Shown piece after piece: positions 18,430-27,549 of a DNA stretch of 64,000 nt. The stretch spans positions 570,942 to 634,941 of the forward strand of contig CAMXCT020001502.1 in assembly GCA_947184155.2 (NCBI GenBank), read 5' to 3'. Position 1 is the first letter of the stretch, and every line of letters starts with the position of its first letter. The notes beneath the pieces were generated by a model that made no database searches, had not been told where the DNA came from, and saw only the letters and a list, made by a program, of their open reading frames with translations. This DNA comes from Cladocopium goreaui. Its lineage: Eukaryota > Sar > Dinophyceae > Suessiales > Symbiodiniaceae. The position numbers and the translations under genes are program-made.

Positions 18430-21137
18430 ATGAGAACTTTGGCCGTGGCTCATGCTTGTATTCTTGCCCTTGCATTGTTGACCCCCTTCACTTTGTCTCC
18501 TTCTGTTGATGTCTTTTTTGCTTTCCGGATGATTCAAGCTGTATTGATGGGCCAGTATGTGTTATTACATCCACGAGCCAATCCGAAACTCCAAGCCTTG
18601 CTAAAAGGCACTCCGATGCAGAGCATTTTCTTTTGCACATCGTGGGACGACTTGACAGTCGCCCTCCAATGTTTCAAACACCCTCAGGCGGTGTACATAC
18701 GCTTCAGCCATATTGCTAATTTCCAACCAAAGTTCTATGTGGGTTCCACTTCTTCTTTTGTTTTGGACCGTGAACACTCTCGCTATCGGAAATTTCTGCA
18801 AGTGCAACAAAACAAATTCGTGTTGGCCGAAGTTGCCTTACGGTTTTGGTGCAGATTTGACAATTTCTGGATGTGGTCTGTTTTTCCGATCTACACCAAT
18901 AAATCCAACTTTTGGGCTTTGGAACAAGCCTTAATTCAACTATGGCAACCTCGACTGAAGACTCCGTTCATTTACCAGTTTTTCAATTGCCGCAAGGGAC
19001 TCATTTCGCGTACCAAATTTTCCAATTCACGGCAATTTGGAGCATTTTCGTTGTGGCGGAAACTCCGTTGGCAATCTACACCTCAGCATCTTCGACGCGC
19101 TCTTCATAGTCCTCTTTTCCATCGACGAGTACAACTCTGGGAGATTATTCAGGATTTGGGCAGCAACTCCGTCCGACGCTTCCACATGGAGAAGAGACTT
19201 CGATCAAATGAAACTGGCGCCCAAGGATGCTATTTCATTCGACGCCTTGCCAACAACCTTGGAGAACCTCAAAGGTCGTACGCAATCAATGCCATTGACC
19301 GTGCCTTGACCTTCTGGAAAGCCAAACGAGTCCGAAAACCGGTTCCCCTTCGTGCACCTTGGCTACTAGCACCCAATTGGACCCGCGACCTTCGACAGTT
19401 GCTCACTTCCCATGTCCATCGAACCCGATGCTACAACACCACCTTGCAGACTCCTTCGACCGGGATTGTCTTCACAAAGTTTCCGTCGGTTATGGACAGC
19501 TTGTGCAACCACAAAGAGGCCGCTACCAAGTGGGCTGATGGCGAGACTCCAAAATGTACCTGTGACGCTTTACGACCTCATGCTCTTCATCATCACCAAT
19601 CTGATCACCACTTGGTCCTGGAGGGCGACAACCTACATTTCGATGAAGGCCCACACACATCCATAGCGACGGGCTCGCTTCAAAACAACATTTTCCCACC
19701 CTCCAAAGAAATCCAGATATCCCTTCGCCTTGCTTTGCGGACGTGGACTACCCGGAACTCACTCCCTTCATTACCAAAAACCCATCTTGATGAACTTTGG
19801 CACCGATCTATTCACTCCCACTACCACGCCCTCCACAATCACATCACGCACAAAGACATCGTACGCTTCAAACGCCTCTTTCCAGAGGCCATCTTTCACA
19901 ACGAGGACAAGCGAGCTACATCCCTACGAATCTACTGCCCAGTACTCTACTTCCAGTGCCTCACCACCACCTTCGCCGACCCGTTGGTGTTTCGAAAATT
20001 GGAGAACAGCCCAAATGACATCATCGAGAAGACCATCGCCGAGATCAATAACCAATTTGGCAAGGCGTACCCATGGGCCCTTGGCGCTGGACGGGACCTA
20101 CCGAATGCCTACGTCCTGCCCAAGCGGAAGAAACAGTTTCGGGCTGGGCGACCCATTGCTTTCCGGCCCATGTTGAACTGCATCGCCAAACTGATCTACA
20201 ACTTACTGCCCCAAGCGTTTCCCCACAACTTGGCAAAAGGCGATGTCTTCGACCTCATCAAGCTCCTCAAGGACACCGACTTCGATACGTTCCCTACTCC
20301 GCGTATACACAACCAAGATCTTGCTGGTTTTTCACAAGTATTGACACTGACCGCTTCATCGCCAGCTGGCGACTGACCTGGCAATTCCTCTCGACCCTCA
20401 TGAGTACCGACCCCGACGAAGTCATCTCAGTGAAGGCGACCCCTGGCAATACCACAGGCGACGTAGTCAAAGGCCGCACGTGTCGTACACTCAATGTGAC
20501 CAGGAAGATCTTCATTCGTGACATTGAACGCATCATCCTTATGTCCTTGAAGATGACCCAATTTTCCATTGGCACTTCTGTTTTCGAGCAAATCCGCGGC
20601 TCTCCTATGGGCTCCCCACTGAGTCCGGCGTTGTGCATGATGGTCGTCGCACTTTCTGAAGAAATCTGGTACCGAACTTACCGTACTACCCTGACTACCA
20701 TGGATCTTACAGCTCGCCTCCTTCGCTATGTTGACAACAGACTGTGTTTGTCGGATCCTTCGTGGGACTACGAAATCTGCTTCGCCAATTTCCTTCACCC
20801 GGAGTTCTACGGCCACCCAATCATTTTGGAAACGGAACCGGACCAGGAGTTCTTGGGCTTTTGCATCGAGTTCGAGCCTTTCGCCCTTCGCTACAGCCCT
20901 CCGCGCGACTTCAACCAGGTCATGGCCCCATTCTCCGCATCACCTCTTGCAGTTCAACTTTCGGGTTTCGTCTCACGATTATTTCTGGTCGCCAAATGTG
21001 CGCACCCTGCACAAGAACGAACGCGAGGTTTTGCCGCATTGCACCGTTTGTACAGAGCAGCAGGTTTTTGCGAATCCGACTTAGCTGCCGCTGCCAAGCC
21101 TATCCGTCAATATTTGCACACCTCTTCATTGTGGTAA
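18430..21137 (+). pseudogene. ORF3 of element B: GIY-YIG plus reverse transcriptase, doubly damaged
   Basis: Aligned to ORF3 of A from MRTLAVAH to the end SLW. Two lesions are seen. First, an 18-bp in-frame deletion at about 20,157 removes the residues between GRPI and FRPM, part of an RT fingers motif. Second, one T is lost from the T run at 20,328-20,332 inside motif A, so the frame shifts and the first part stops at 20,376. The remaining RT motifs B, C (RYVDN, 20,724-20,738) and D, and the C-terminal region intact here but broken in A, lie in the next frame up to 21,137. The GIY-YIG domain (from about 18,690) is intact. Confidence 0.85.
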
Positions 21138-21239
21138 AATCCGGTGCCGCCCTGACACCTGTGCTTATGTCTCACGTTTCACATCCTGCTGAACGTCTCA
21201 CCTCTCCCATCCACACTTTATTTTACCCGATGTCGGTGT

Positions 21240-21252
21240 ATTGATTTTTCAG
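21240..21252 (+). promoter_or_regulatory. Candidate trans-splice acceptor before ORF4 (B)
   Basis: GATTTTTCAG followed by CTGGCTCACC. The AG is kept exactly 58 bases before the ORF4 start although the tract itself differs from A. Confidence 0.5.
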
Positions 21253-21310
21253 CTGGCTCACCCTCAAACTCGTTTCCATTTATACCTTGGGCCTTATTCG
21301 ACGCTTCGCG

Positions 21311-21943
21311 ATGGCTTCTTCGTCTCCTACAACTTCAATCCCGATTCAAGAACCAGTGTTTCTTCAATTTCTTCATGATATGCACCATGCTTACCTCCTA
21401 CTACATCGAGCAATGGCGTTACTTCCACCTACTCTTATCCCCAATATTGAACCTACACCTCTTCCCAGCACAGACGTATGGAATCAACCCGATGGGCTGC
21501 GACCGCACTACTCGGACCGGACCAACGCCTTTATTGACACTGCCGACATCCCTTCTCCGGATCTAGCTGAGGAAGAGGCACTTATGGATGAACTTTTGGA
21601 AACCCATCTTCCTGAACCACATCACCACGTTGCTGCCCCGTCACCTGAAGTCCTCCCTGCACCCTCGAAGCTTTCAACCACCACACCATCACCTCCGAAT
21701 CGCAAACAGAAAGCCAAAGCAGTCCCCAAAGCACCTGCAAAACGTCGTCGCCGACATGACAAATCCAGATCCCGTTCCTCGAGCCCATTGTCATTCTGGA
21801 CCTTTGAAGACAAACAGGAACTTCGTACTTTGAAGGCGGACGAGAAGTCTCGATTTTCGTGGCGGGTGATCTCGACCAAGATGGGCAAATCGGAGGAAGA
21901 CGTTCGCTCGATGTGGAATAAGATCAAAGACAGACTTGGCTGA
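21311..21943 (+). CDS. ORF4 of element B: Myb/SANT-like DNA-binding protein
   Basis: 210 residues, same length as in A. The Myb/SANT-like C-terminus is nearly identical; LWTSED becomes FWTFED, but the three tryptophans and their spacing are kept. The basic/RS segment is kept (KRRRRHDKSRSRSSSP). The spacer upstream keeps TTTTTCAG|CTGGCT at exactly the same distance (58 bases) from the start as in A. Confidence 0.85.
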   Translation: MASSSPTTSIPIQEPVFLQFLHDMHHAYLLLHRAMALLPPTLIPNIEPTPLPSTDVWNQPDGLRPHYSDRTNAFIDTADIPSPDLAEEEALMDELLETHLPEPHHHVAAPSPEVLPAPSKLSTTTPSPPNRKQKAKAVPKAPAKRRRRHDKSRSRSSSPLSFWTFEDKQELRTLKADEKSRFSWRVISTKMGKSEEDVRSMWNKIKDRLG

Positions 21944-22147
21944 CCACCGGTGACGCGCAAACAAGAAAAAGATGTCCCGCGGCACCGTGTAACATTTTCA
22001 ATACCCGAACTCCTGTTATCTATTCTTCTTGACGTCAAGGTATTGCTTTACCTCGAACTATACTTTTTCACTATCACAACCATTTTGGCATGGTTGCTCG
22101 ACTCAAACCTTGAACTTCCACATTATACACACCGCCAGCCGTTTACT

Positions 22148-22822
22148 ATGTCTCTCCGCATTCACCTTGATCGATATTGCCAACAGCGAGCTATGGCCCA
22201 CGACAGTATCTCTCCTACCCGACGATCACGCTCTCCAACCAGGGCACCGTCTTCCGCTATGGGTTCTTCGCCTTTTCAGCACCCACCAGACCGGACATCT
22301 CCACCTTCTACACCCCATCGACCGGTTATTTTCCAATTGGACCTGAAACCTATGCAGCAATTGGCCGCCAGAAACCCATATTACAACATCCTGGCCCCCA
22401 AGGTCGCGGGCAACCTCTCCACTGACGCATATGACAGCCTGTTCCAGACTTTCAAGGTGATCTACCCGGACTACGCCCGCAGTCATTTCGTTTCAGACCT
22501 AAAAACAGTGGTCACGGACACGCTTCTACAGAGATGGTCGATACACTTACAGGCGACGGATTTCTACATGATGATAGACACCGATCAAGGAGCTCAGATG
22601 CTTGATGACCTCCCTCATTCTCTCCTGGACACTTTGAACTGGTTCTACCCGTCATGGAAGACTCATCAACATCTAGATGCCTTCACGTCCCGTGATTGTT
22701 CACCTTTGTTGCTGACACCCCATCCAGATCCACAAGACACGGGCTTCGCTGTCCATCTTCAAGTGATTCCTCGAGGGCATCCATTCGTCACCGCCACCCG
22801 ATACACTAAGACTGCCGCGTGA
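22148..22822 (+). CDS. ORF5 of element B: unknown protein, paralogue of ORF7
   Basis: 224 residues starting MSLRIHLDRY. Relative to A one proline is added in the proline-rich linker. The ordered domain is strongly conserved (FQTFKVIYPDYARSHFVSDL is identical). The 5' spacer differs more from A than other spacers do, and no matching acceptor-like AG is evident. Confidence 0.82.
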   Translation: MSLRIHLDRYCQQRAMAHDSISPTRRSRSPTRAPSSAMGSSPFQHPPDRTSPPSTPHRPVIFQLDLKPMQQLAARNPYYNILAPKVAGNLSTDAYDSLFQTFKVIYPDYARSHFVSDLKTVVTDTLLQRWSIHLQATDFYMMIDTDQGAQMLDDLPHSLLDTLNWFYPSWKTHQHLDAFTSRDCSPLLLTPHPDPQDTGFAVHLQVIPRGHPFVTATRYTKTAA

Positions 22823-22990
22823 CTAGCCTTTTGAGATATAACCTTGATTCGCTCACGTCTAGGAAAAAGGGAAAAGCACAGGTCGTGAAGTCCTCCGCCT
22901 TGATATTGACCTTTTTTGTATCCCTTGTTTCTCATGTCTCCCTTTTTGTGCTTCTCGTGGTTGTTTATTTCAATATGGACGCTTTCCAAC

Positions 22991-23011
22991 GGAATTTCGG
23001 CTTCAGTTCAG
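22991..23011 (+). promoter_or_regulatory. Candidate trans-splice acceptor before ORF6 (B)
   Basis: TTTCGGCTTCAGTTCAG, the counterpart of the site ending at 9,856. Confidence 0.45.
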
Positions 23012-23043
23012 TTCGTTTCGATATCATATTACTGCTTCTGTAT

Positions 23044-23730
23044 ATGACGACCTCCGCCACTGATGATGCTGCTCGGCTGGTTTCAACCCGCTCCTCACCT
23101 ACATCAGTACATGGCCCAGACCCACATCTCCCACCTGATGATCCTACTTCAGCATCGTATATTCCCAGGGCAGCTAGAATGATTCCAACCTCTACAACCG
23201 TTCATTCCGTATTCATCAAGAAGCTGAGCTATCCCTTGTCTTCTCGTCCTGATGAACTTTGGATCGTGGAAAGGACACTAGATGGTATTGAAACGTGGAA
23301 GCCAGTGGAAACGTTTTTGGAGAACATGCACCTCACCAGTGATCGTGCCACCCTACGCACTACGGCTAATCATTGGCGCCAGTACTATGATGTACCCATC
23401 CAATCATCCTCCTCCTCTACGGCAACTTCCGTTCCTGTTCTCCCACATCCTGAACACACCAATGTCTACGTTTCTCAACCGTACGAAGCGATACCGGACC
23501 AGCTTCACATTTTACAATCATGCTGGGGACGTTCGGCTCAACACCATTCACAAGGTACCACTATTTCTTTATCTTGGCCACCATGGAGATCTACACCACC
23601 TTCTTCACCATCGGCAACATTTCACCGGACCTTACATTCCAATCACCCTACCGCACCTGCTCACCATATACATTGTCCACTGGATGTAAACGACCCTGGC
23701 CCGATGGATATGTCTGACTCCAGTGTGTAA
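23044..23730 (+). CDS. ORF6 of element B: unknown protein, paralogue of ORF8
   Basis: 228 residues. The ATG at 23,044 is preceded at 32 bases by GGCTTCAGTTCAG, the same motif and distance as in A. The core from IPRAARMIPTSTTVHSVFIK through DVPIQSSSS is nearly identical to A. The C-terminal tail is diverged but ends in the same MDxSDSSV. Confidence 0.82.
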   Translation: MTTSATDDAARLVSTRSSPTSVHGPDPHLPPDDPTSASYIPRAARMIPTSTTVHSVFIKKLSYPLSSRPDELWIVERTLDGIETWKPVETFLENMHLTSDRATLRTTANHWRQYYDVPIQSSSSSTATSVPVLPHPEHTNVYVSQPYEAIPDQLHILQSCWGRSAQHHSQGTTISLSWPPWRSTPPSSPSATFHRTLHSNHPTAPAHHIHCPLDVNDPGPMDMSDSSV

Positions 23731-23847
23731 CACACCACATCATGTTGCGGAAGGAAAAAAGAACAGTGACTAAACTTCGATTCGTGACTATTCACTATGT
23801 ATACCGTCTTCTTCCATTCTTTGCTTGTGGGCTTTATTTTTCGATCA

Positions 23848-23869
23848 TTATAGTATTCTTATGTCGCAG
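23848..23869 (+). promoter_or_regulatory. Candidate trans-splice acceptor before ORF7 (B)
   Basis: A T-rich tract ending GTCGCAG and followed by CCTGGGCTT, the counterpart of 10,716. It is 29 bases before the start because of a 14-base deletion in between. Confidence 0.45.
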
Positions 23870-23898
23870 CCTGGGCTTCACGCTTGATACTCGACGCC

Positions 23899-24492
23899 AT
23901 GGCTCATTCTTCTCGCCCTCACCCATATCGCGCTACATCCAGGGTTGATACACCACAAGGTCCCCGAACTGCTGCATGGCTTGCCGGACACCGATGCCTT
24001 CCTGGTGATGTGGACCCTCCTCCATACAGACCTGTTCTGATTTTAGTTGACTACTCTCCTTTACAGGGATTGACACACGGTAGTGAACCTGACCGTGATC
24101 TCTACATGGCTCTTGCCAATTCAAATTTCAAGAATGTTAGTGCAGGCGAACTGGAAGCTCTTTTTACCTGGTCACGCCAGCTGGAACCAATTGAAGCAGG
24201 CATTCTTCCCATTCGAGACCTACGTCCCGCCATCACAACAAGATTGAGGACCCAATGGGACATCCAATTTGACCCTTCGAATTTGGAGTTTCGCTATTGC
24301 GATCTGGAAGGTGATGCATTCCAAGTTCCCAATGATTGGACTGTCATGAAGCTTTTGGAAGAATACCGTCCTGACTGGCGAATCCGGCAGTACAACTACA
24401 TCGGATCCACTTTGCTCGTACCAGGTACTTCACAGCCTTTCGTGCTACGTCTGAGATGCCATAAAGTTAGCCCTGGAGTTATCCTACCCTGA
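23899..24492 (+). CDS. ORF7 of element B: unknown protein, paralogue of ORF5
   Basis: 197 residues, the same length as in A. Most changes are conservative (for example DFSPLQAL to DYSPLQGL). The start context GACGCCATGG and the upstream GCAG|CCTGGGCTT correspond to GACGCAATGG and GCAG|CTTGGGCTT in A. Confidence 0.82.
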   Translation: MAHSSRPHPYRATSRVDTPQGPRTAAWLAGHRCLPGDVDPPPYRPVLILVDYSPLQGLTHGSEPDRDLYMALANSNFKNVSAGELEALFTWSRQLEPIEAGILPIRDLRPAITTRLRTQWDIQFDPSNLEFRYCDLEGDAFQVPNDWTVMKLLEEYRPDWRIRQYNYIGSTLLVPGTSQPFVLRLRCHKVSPGVILP

Positions 24493-24696
24493 TGTGCTTC
24501 ACTGGTGAACAGGAAAATGCCCGACTTGTTCTTTTCCTTTCATTCATGACATTTTATTGACACGGCGGACTCCTTGCAATTTCACCTCTCGATTCATTTC
24601 CACCACTGTAGGTTCCGTGCATTGCTCTTTCCGTGGATTCAGAACAATAGGATTGACCATTGGATATTACTACTATTATTATTCTCTGGCTCGGCC

Positions 24697-24720
24697 TATT
24701 TATTTTTCCTGATTCCTCAG
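24697..24720 (+). promoter_or_regulatory. Candidate trans-splice acceptor before ORF8 (B)
   Basis: TTATTTTTCCTGATTCCTCAG, 43 bases before the start. The sequence following the AG (CCTTTG) matches CCGTTG in A. Confidence 0.45.
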
Positions 24721-24763
24721 CCTTTGGTTTTGCCATTTAACGCATTTTCTGACCGTCTCACCC

Positions 24764-25489
24764 ATGGAGCATAAACGTGACGCTACCGTGGCGGGCTTGG
24801 TTTGGCCTTCGAATCCCAACCGTGGACTCGCTTCCACAGCCCTTGATCCAGTGTCAGATGGCCAGGCTTCTGAACTATGTCACTCTATCGCCCCTGACCA
24901 TACGACCTCGACCACCTCGGCACCTTCGGCAGCTGACACTACAACCAACGACATCGGAACCACGCCCCACACCGATACATACTCAGGCCCTGCACTTCCT
25001 GATGTTCCGTTCCCGACTGAGCCAAGTCCTACCTACAACTTCTTCCATCGTGGTCACTTCTCATCACGCGTGGTCCACCAGATCCACTTCAAGATCATTA
25101 CCCACTCCAACAATACCAGGGAGTTATTCATCGAAGAGATCCCCATGTCGGGGCTCTCCAAATGTCGTGATCCCGAGCACTACTTTTATGGTCTTTCGGG
25201 CAATTGGGAGTGGTCCCTGCGCACTGCGGATTATTGGCGCCATTACTTTGAAATTCCTGTAGTACATGGGCACCATCCTTTTCACAATGTTCCCATTGAG
25301 ACCACTTCTCCTACGGAGGCAACCCGCTTAACTACGAAGATCCAGGAGCTGGCCAAACAACTTTCAGCCACTTTGACGGCCGCTATGGCATCTGGGGAAA
25401 TCAACGACACGTGGAGGATGGTTGAAGGCATGAGCTTCCGTGACGCGATCCAAATACTTCAACTCGAAGCGAATTTCCCTTCTGAGTGA
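24764..25489 (+). CDS. ORF8 of element B: unknown protein, paralogue of ORF6
   Basis: 241 residues. The start and the core are conserved with A (ITHSNNTRELFIEEIP and FYGLSGNWEWSLRTADYWRH identical). The linker between residues 30 and 90 is variable in sequence. A pyrimidine tract ending CCTCAG lies 43 bases upstream of the start. Confidence 0.82.
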   Translation: MEHKRDATVAGLVWPSNPNRGLASTALDPVSDGQASELCHSIAPDHTTSTTSAPSAADTTTNDIGTTPHTDTYSGPALPDVPFPTEPSPTYNFFHRGHFSSRVVHQIHFKIITHSNNTRELFIEEIPMSGLSKCRDPEHYFYGLSGNWEWSLRTADYWRHYFEIPVVHGHHPFHNVPIETTSPTEATRLTTKIQELAKQLSATLTAAMASGEINDTWRMVEGMSFRDAIQILQLEANFPSE

Positions 25490-25598
25490 ATGACCGCGGC
25501 TATGTACACTAGCACCGTGTAGCCTTATTGGATTTGAGTGGTTCTGCTGACCTCAGCCGCGATGTTCTTCCAAAATAATCAAACCCCGCTACATGCGG

Positions 25599-26162
25599 TG
25601 TGTGTGTGTGTGTAACATCTGAACAGATGTAAAACTTCTTTTGTTCTAATCTTTTCACATTTGCAGGGGGATGGAGAGGACATATGAGGCTCCATCCAAC
25701 GAAGCTCCTCATATGATCCTAGGATATCACCAGGGACGCCTGGTGACGTACCTGCAGTTCGAATTTTCTGGAATAGCATGGGGCCAAGCTAAGAACCCCA
25801 AAGACGAACATGATACATTTGCACGGTTGTCACAATCTGAACTTCACGTCGTGTCGCATCAGAACCTTCCTCAGAGCAAGGACGTAGAAAACATTTTTGT
25901 AACATTTTGTTTACATGATCGCCGACAACATCGTCGCCGACATTATTTATTCATTTATTGGCTAATCTTCGCCGAGACATCGCCGATGATAGTATTGCTG
26001 GTTTATTTATTCTTTGTGATGTCGATTCTGAACCCGATGACCATTCTGAAGTACTTCTATTATTCGTAGAATGCATCGGTAATTTCATTGTTTCGTATCT
26101 AATCTGCATGTTTCAGGATTCAGTTCCTGCCGGATCATATAATGATCCATTCTTGTCTAGTG
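25599..26162 (+). repeat. Right terminal repeat, type B
   Basis: Nearly identical to 13,007-13,567. I see one indel and one substitution in the AT-rich part near 25,940, and one substitution near 26,070. It is followed without a gap by the (TG)n start of type C. Confidence 0.85.
25667..25746 (+). ncRNA. Candidate pseudoknot RNA, type B (right)
   Basis: Same sequence as the left B copy: stem 1 at 25,669-25,676 and 25,690-25,697, stem 2 at 25,681-25,689 and 25,707-25,715, linker AACGAAG at 25,698-25,704. Confidence 0.75.
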
Positions 26163-26428
26163 TGTGTGTGTAACATCTAAATAGATGTAAAACTTCTCTC
26201 TCTTTTTCTTCCTTTGTCCTCTCCCTTTCTAATTCTAAATTCAATGCAGGGGGCCACCGGGGTCCCGGGGGGGTCGGTGGCCACCGAAGACACCCCCCCG
26301 GGACCCGTGTAAACGTACCTGCATTATTCGTAGGATGCATCGTTAATTTCATTGTTTCGTATCTAATCTGCATGTTTCAGGATTCAGTTCCTGCCGGATC
26401 ATATAATGATCCATTCTTGTCTAGTGTG
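26163..26428 (+). repeat. Left terminal repeat, type C
   Basis: A shorter repeat (~266 bp). It has the hairpin ACATCT/AGATGT with loop AAAT, a long CT-rich tract, GCAG, a pseudoknot with a very GC-rich stem 2, GTACCTGC at 26,315, and only ~65 bp to TTTCAG before the common GATTCAG...CTAGTGTG end. The intron-like part with the TCGCCGA cluster of A and B is missing. Confidence 0.8.
26250..26306 (+). ncRNA. Candidate pseudoknot RNA, type C (left)
   Basis: Stem 1: GGCCACCG (26,252-26,259) with CGGTGGCC (26,275-26,282). Loop 1: GGGT. Stem 2: CCCGGGGGGGT (26,264-26,274) with ACCCCCCCGGG (26,292-26,302); pairing can extend by four more bases. Crossing loop: ACCGAAGAC (26,283-26,291), 9 nt. Confidence 0.75.
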
Positions 26429-26909
26429 ATTTCCATGGTGGATCCGACATGGTGCCATGGAGCCATTTGAGGCAACCCTCTTCAGGGTGAGTGTTGACAG
26501 TCTTGAATTCTGAATTCACACATTTTAACTTAGTAATTCGTCTAAGTAAAGGGCAACAATCAGCCTTGCGGTTTTCCAGCCTTTTGAGGTTGTCCCGCTG
26601 CTCTTGTGGTCCCAGGGATTACTCGCCAATGCGTTTCTTCAAATGTGAAGCCGTGCCGAACTTCAGAAACCTCCTTTTTTCGCAGCTGCTTTTGACGATC
26701 CATGACAACAGCATTGGATACAGGAATCAGGCAGGCACATGACTTTCAGGTGTGGTGTTTCTTTCTTTTGATGGTTGTCTGGTGAGGTTAAACATTTTGT
26801 GCATCTAATTCGATGGAACTTGAAAGCCGTTTTATGCCCTTGTGGCTGACTGGAACACGGGCCTGGATTGGCACAACGCACGATCTGTAGGTTTAGGAGC
26901 TGAATCCTG

Positions 26910-27171
26910 TCTTTTATTAATTGTTTTGGTTTCTTGCCTGTCATTAACTAGTCCCCCATTTGGTCCCTAATTTTCCCCGCGTGCCTCTCCGTAATGTGTC
27001 GTGGGGTTTAGGTGTGTGCGCTGTTTTTGGTCAGGTCCGTTTCGCCGTGTAGGTTGGTTCCGGAGGTCCGTCTGTTCCCCTCCCCCCCCTGCGCTGTTTT
27101 TGGCCGTTTGCCCGTCGTGTGTCCGCTTTTTTCTTCCTCTTGCCTTTCAGGGTTGACCCGGCTCCGGCCGG
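26910..27171 (+). other. Unrelated interior segment of element C
   Basis: No similarity to A or B and no ORF. It is G/T- and C/T-rich, and ends in TTTTTTCTTCCTC and TTTCAG followed by a GC-rich hairpin next to the right terminal repeat. Confidence 0.4.
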
Positions 27172-27440
27172 GTGTGTGTGTGTAACATCTAAATAGATGT
27201 AAAACTTCTCTCTCTTTTTCTTCCTTTGTCCTTTCCCTTTCTAATTCTAAATTCAATGCAGGGGGCCACCGGGGTCCCGGGGGGGTCGGTGGCCACCGAA
27301 GACACCCCCCCGGGACCCGTGTAAACGTACCTGCATTATTCGTAGGATGCATCGTTAATTTCATTGTTTCGTATCTAATCTGCATGTTTCAGGATTCAGT
27401 TCCTGCCGGATCATATAATGATCCATTCTTGTCTAGTGTG
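27172..27440 (+). repeat. Right terminal repeat, type C
   Basis: Matches 26,163-26,428 with one visible difference (CTCTCC versus CTTTCC in the pyrimidine tract). Its CTAGTGTG end runs directly into the start of module D. Confidence 0.8.
27262..27318 (+). ncRNA. Candidate pseudoknot RNA, type C (right)
   Basis: Identical in stems and linker to the left C copy: stem 1 27,264-27,271 with 27,287-27,294, linker 27,295-27,303, stem 2 3' arm 27,304-27,314. Confidence 0.75.
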
Positions 27441-27549
27441 TGAACCATCTGAAGAGATGTAAAACTTCTAAGTTTCGCAGGGGGCCCATGGGCACTTGGA
27501 TGGCACGGGCCAACGAAGACCCGTCCAAGTTTCTGTGCAAACGTACCTG
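27434..27549 (+). ncRNA. Terminal module D with candidate pseudoknot
   Basis: Starts GTGTGTG with hairpin CATCT/AGATG (loop GAAG), then a short pyrimidine stretch to CGCAG (ends 27,480) and GGGG. Stem 1: GGCCCATG (27,483-27,490) with CACGGGCC (27,504-27,511), one A-C mismatch. Loop 1: GGCA. Stem 2: CTTGGATGG (27,495-27,503) with CCGTCCAAG (27,521-27,529), one T-G wobble. Crossing loop: AACGAAGAC (27,512-27,520). GTACCTGC follows at 27,543. No GATTCAG end and no second copy lie in the window, so this may be a solo, older or host copy. Confidence 0.65.

Larger units (their letters stand above)
13007..26162 (+). mobile_element. Retroelement B: second full-length element of the same family
   Basis: It carries the same eight ORFs in the same order as element A, between terminal repeats of type B (13,007-13,567 and 25,599-26,162). 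The two B repeats differ by only about three changes in 560 bases, but they share with type A only the modular framework: the (TG)n start, the hairpin, the pseudoknot architecture, a TCGCCGA cluster and the last ~60 bases. This shows independent integration next to A. ORF1 is frameshifted by a CA insertion. ORF3 has an 18-bp deletion in the fingers region and a one-base loss in a T run. ORF2 and ORF4-8 are open. Confidence 0.9.
26163..27436 (+). mobile_element. Retroelement C: short ORF-less derivative with its own terminal repeats
   Basis: Two copies of terminal-repeat type C (26,163-26,428 and 27,172-27,440) differ at one visible base. They flank an interior of ~740 bp. The first part (26,429-26,909) is the same 5' leader found in A and B, closest to B. 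It stops exactly at the box CTGAATCCTG before ORF1. The rest (26,910-27,171) is unrelated to A or B and ends in a pyrimidine tract, CAG and a GC-rich hairpin just before (TG)n. The layout is that of a non-autonomous element carrying only leader and ends. Confidence 0.75.

Noticed and set aside
1-26162. Simple tandem duplication of a 12.5-kb unit
   Set aside because: Terminal repeats match within each unit but not between units, and the interiors are considerably diverged; separate insertion fits better.
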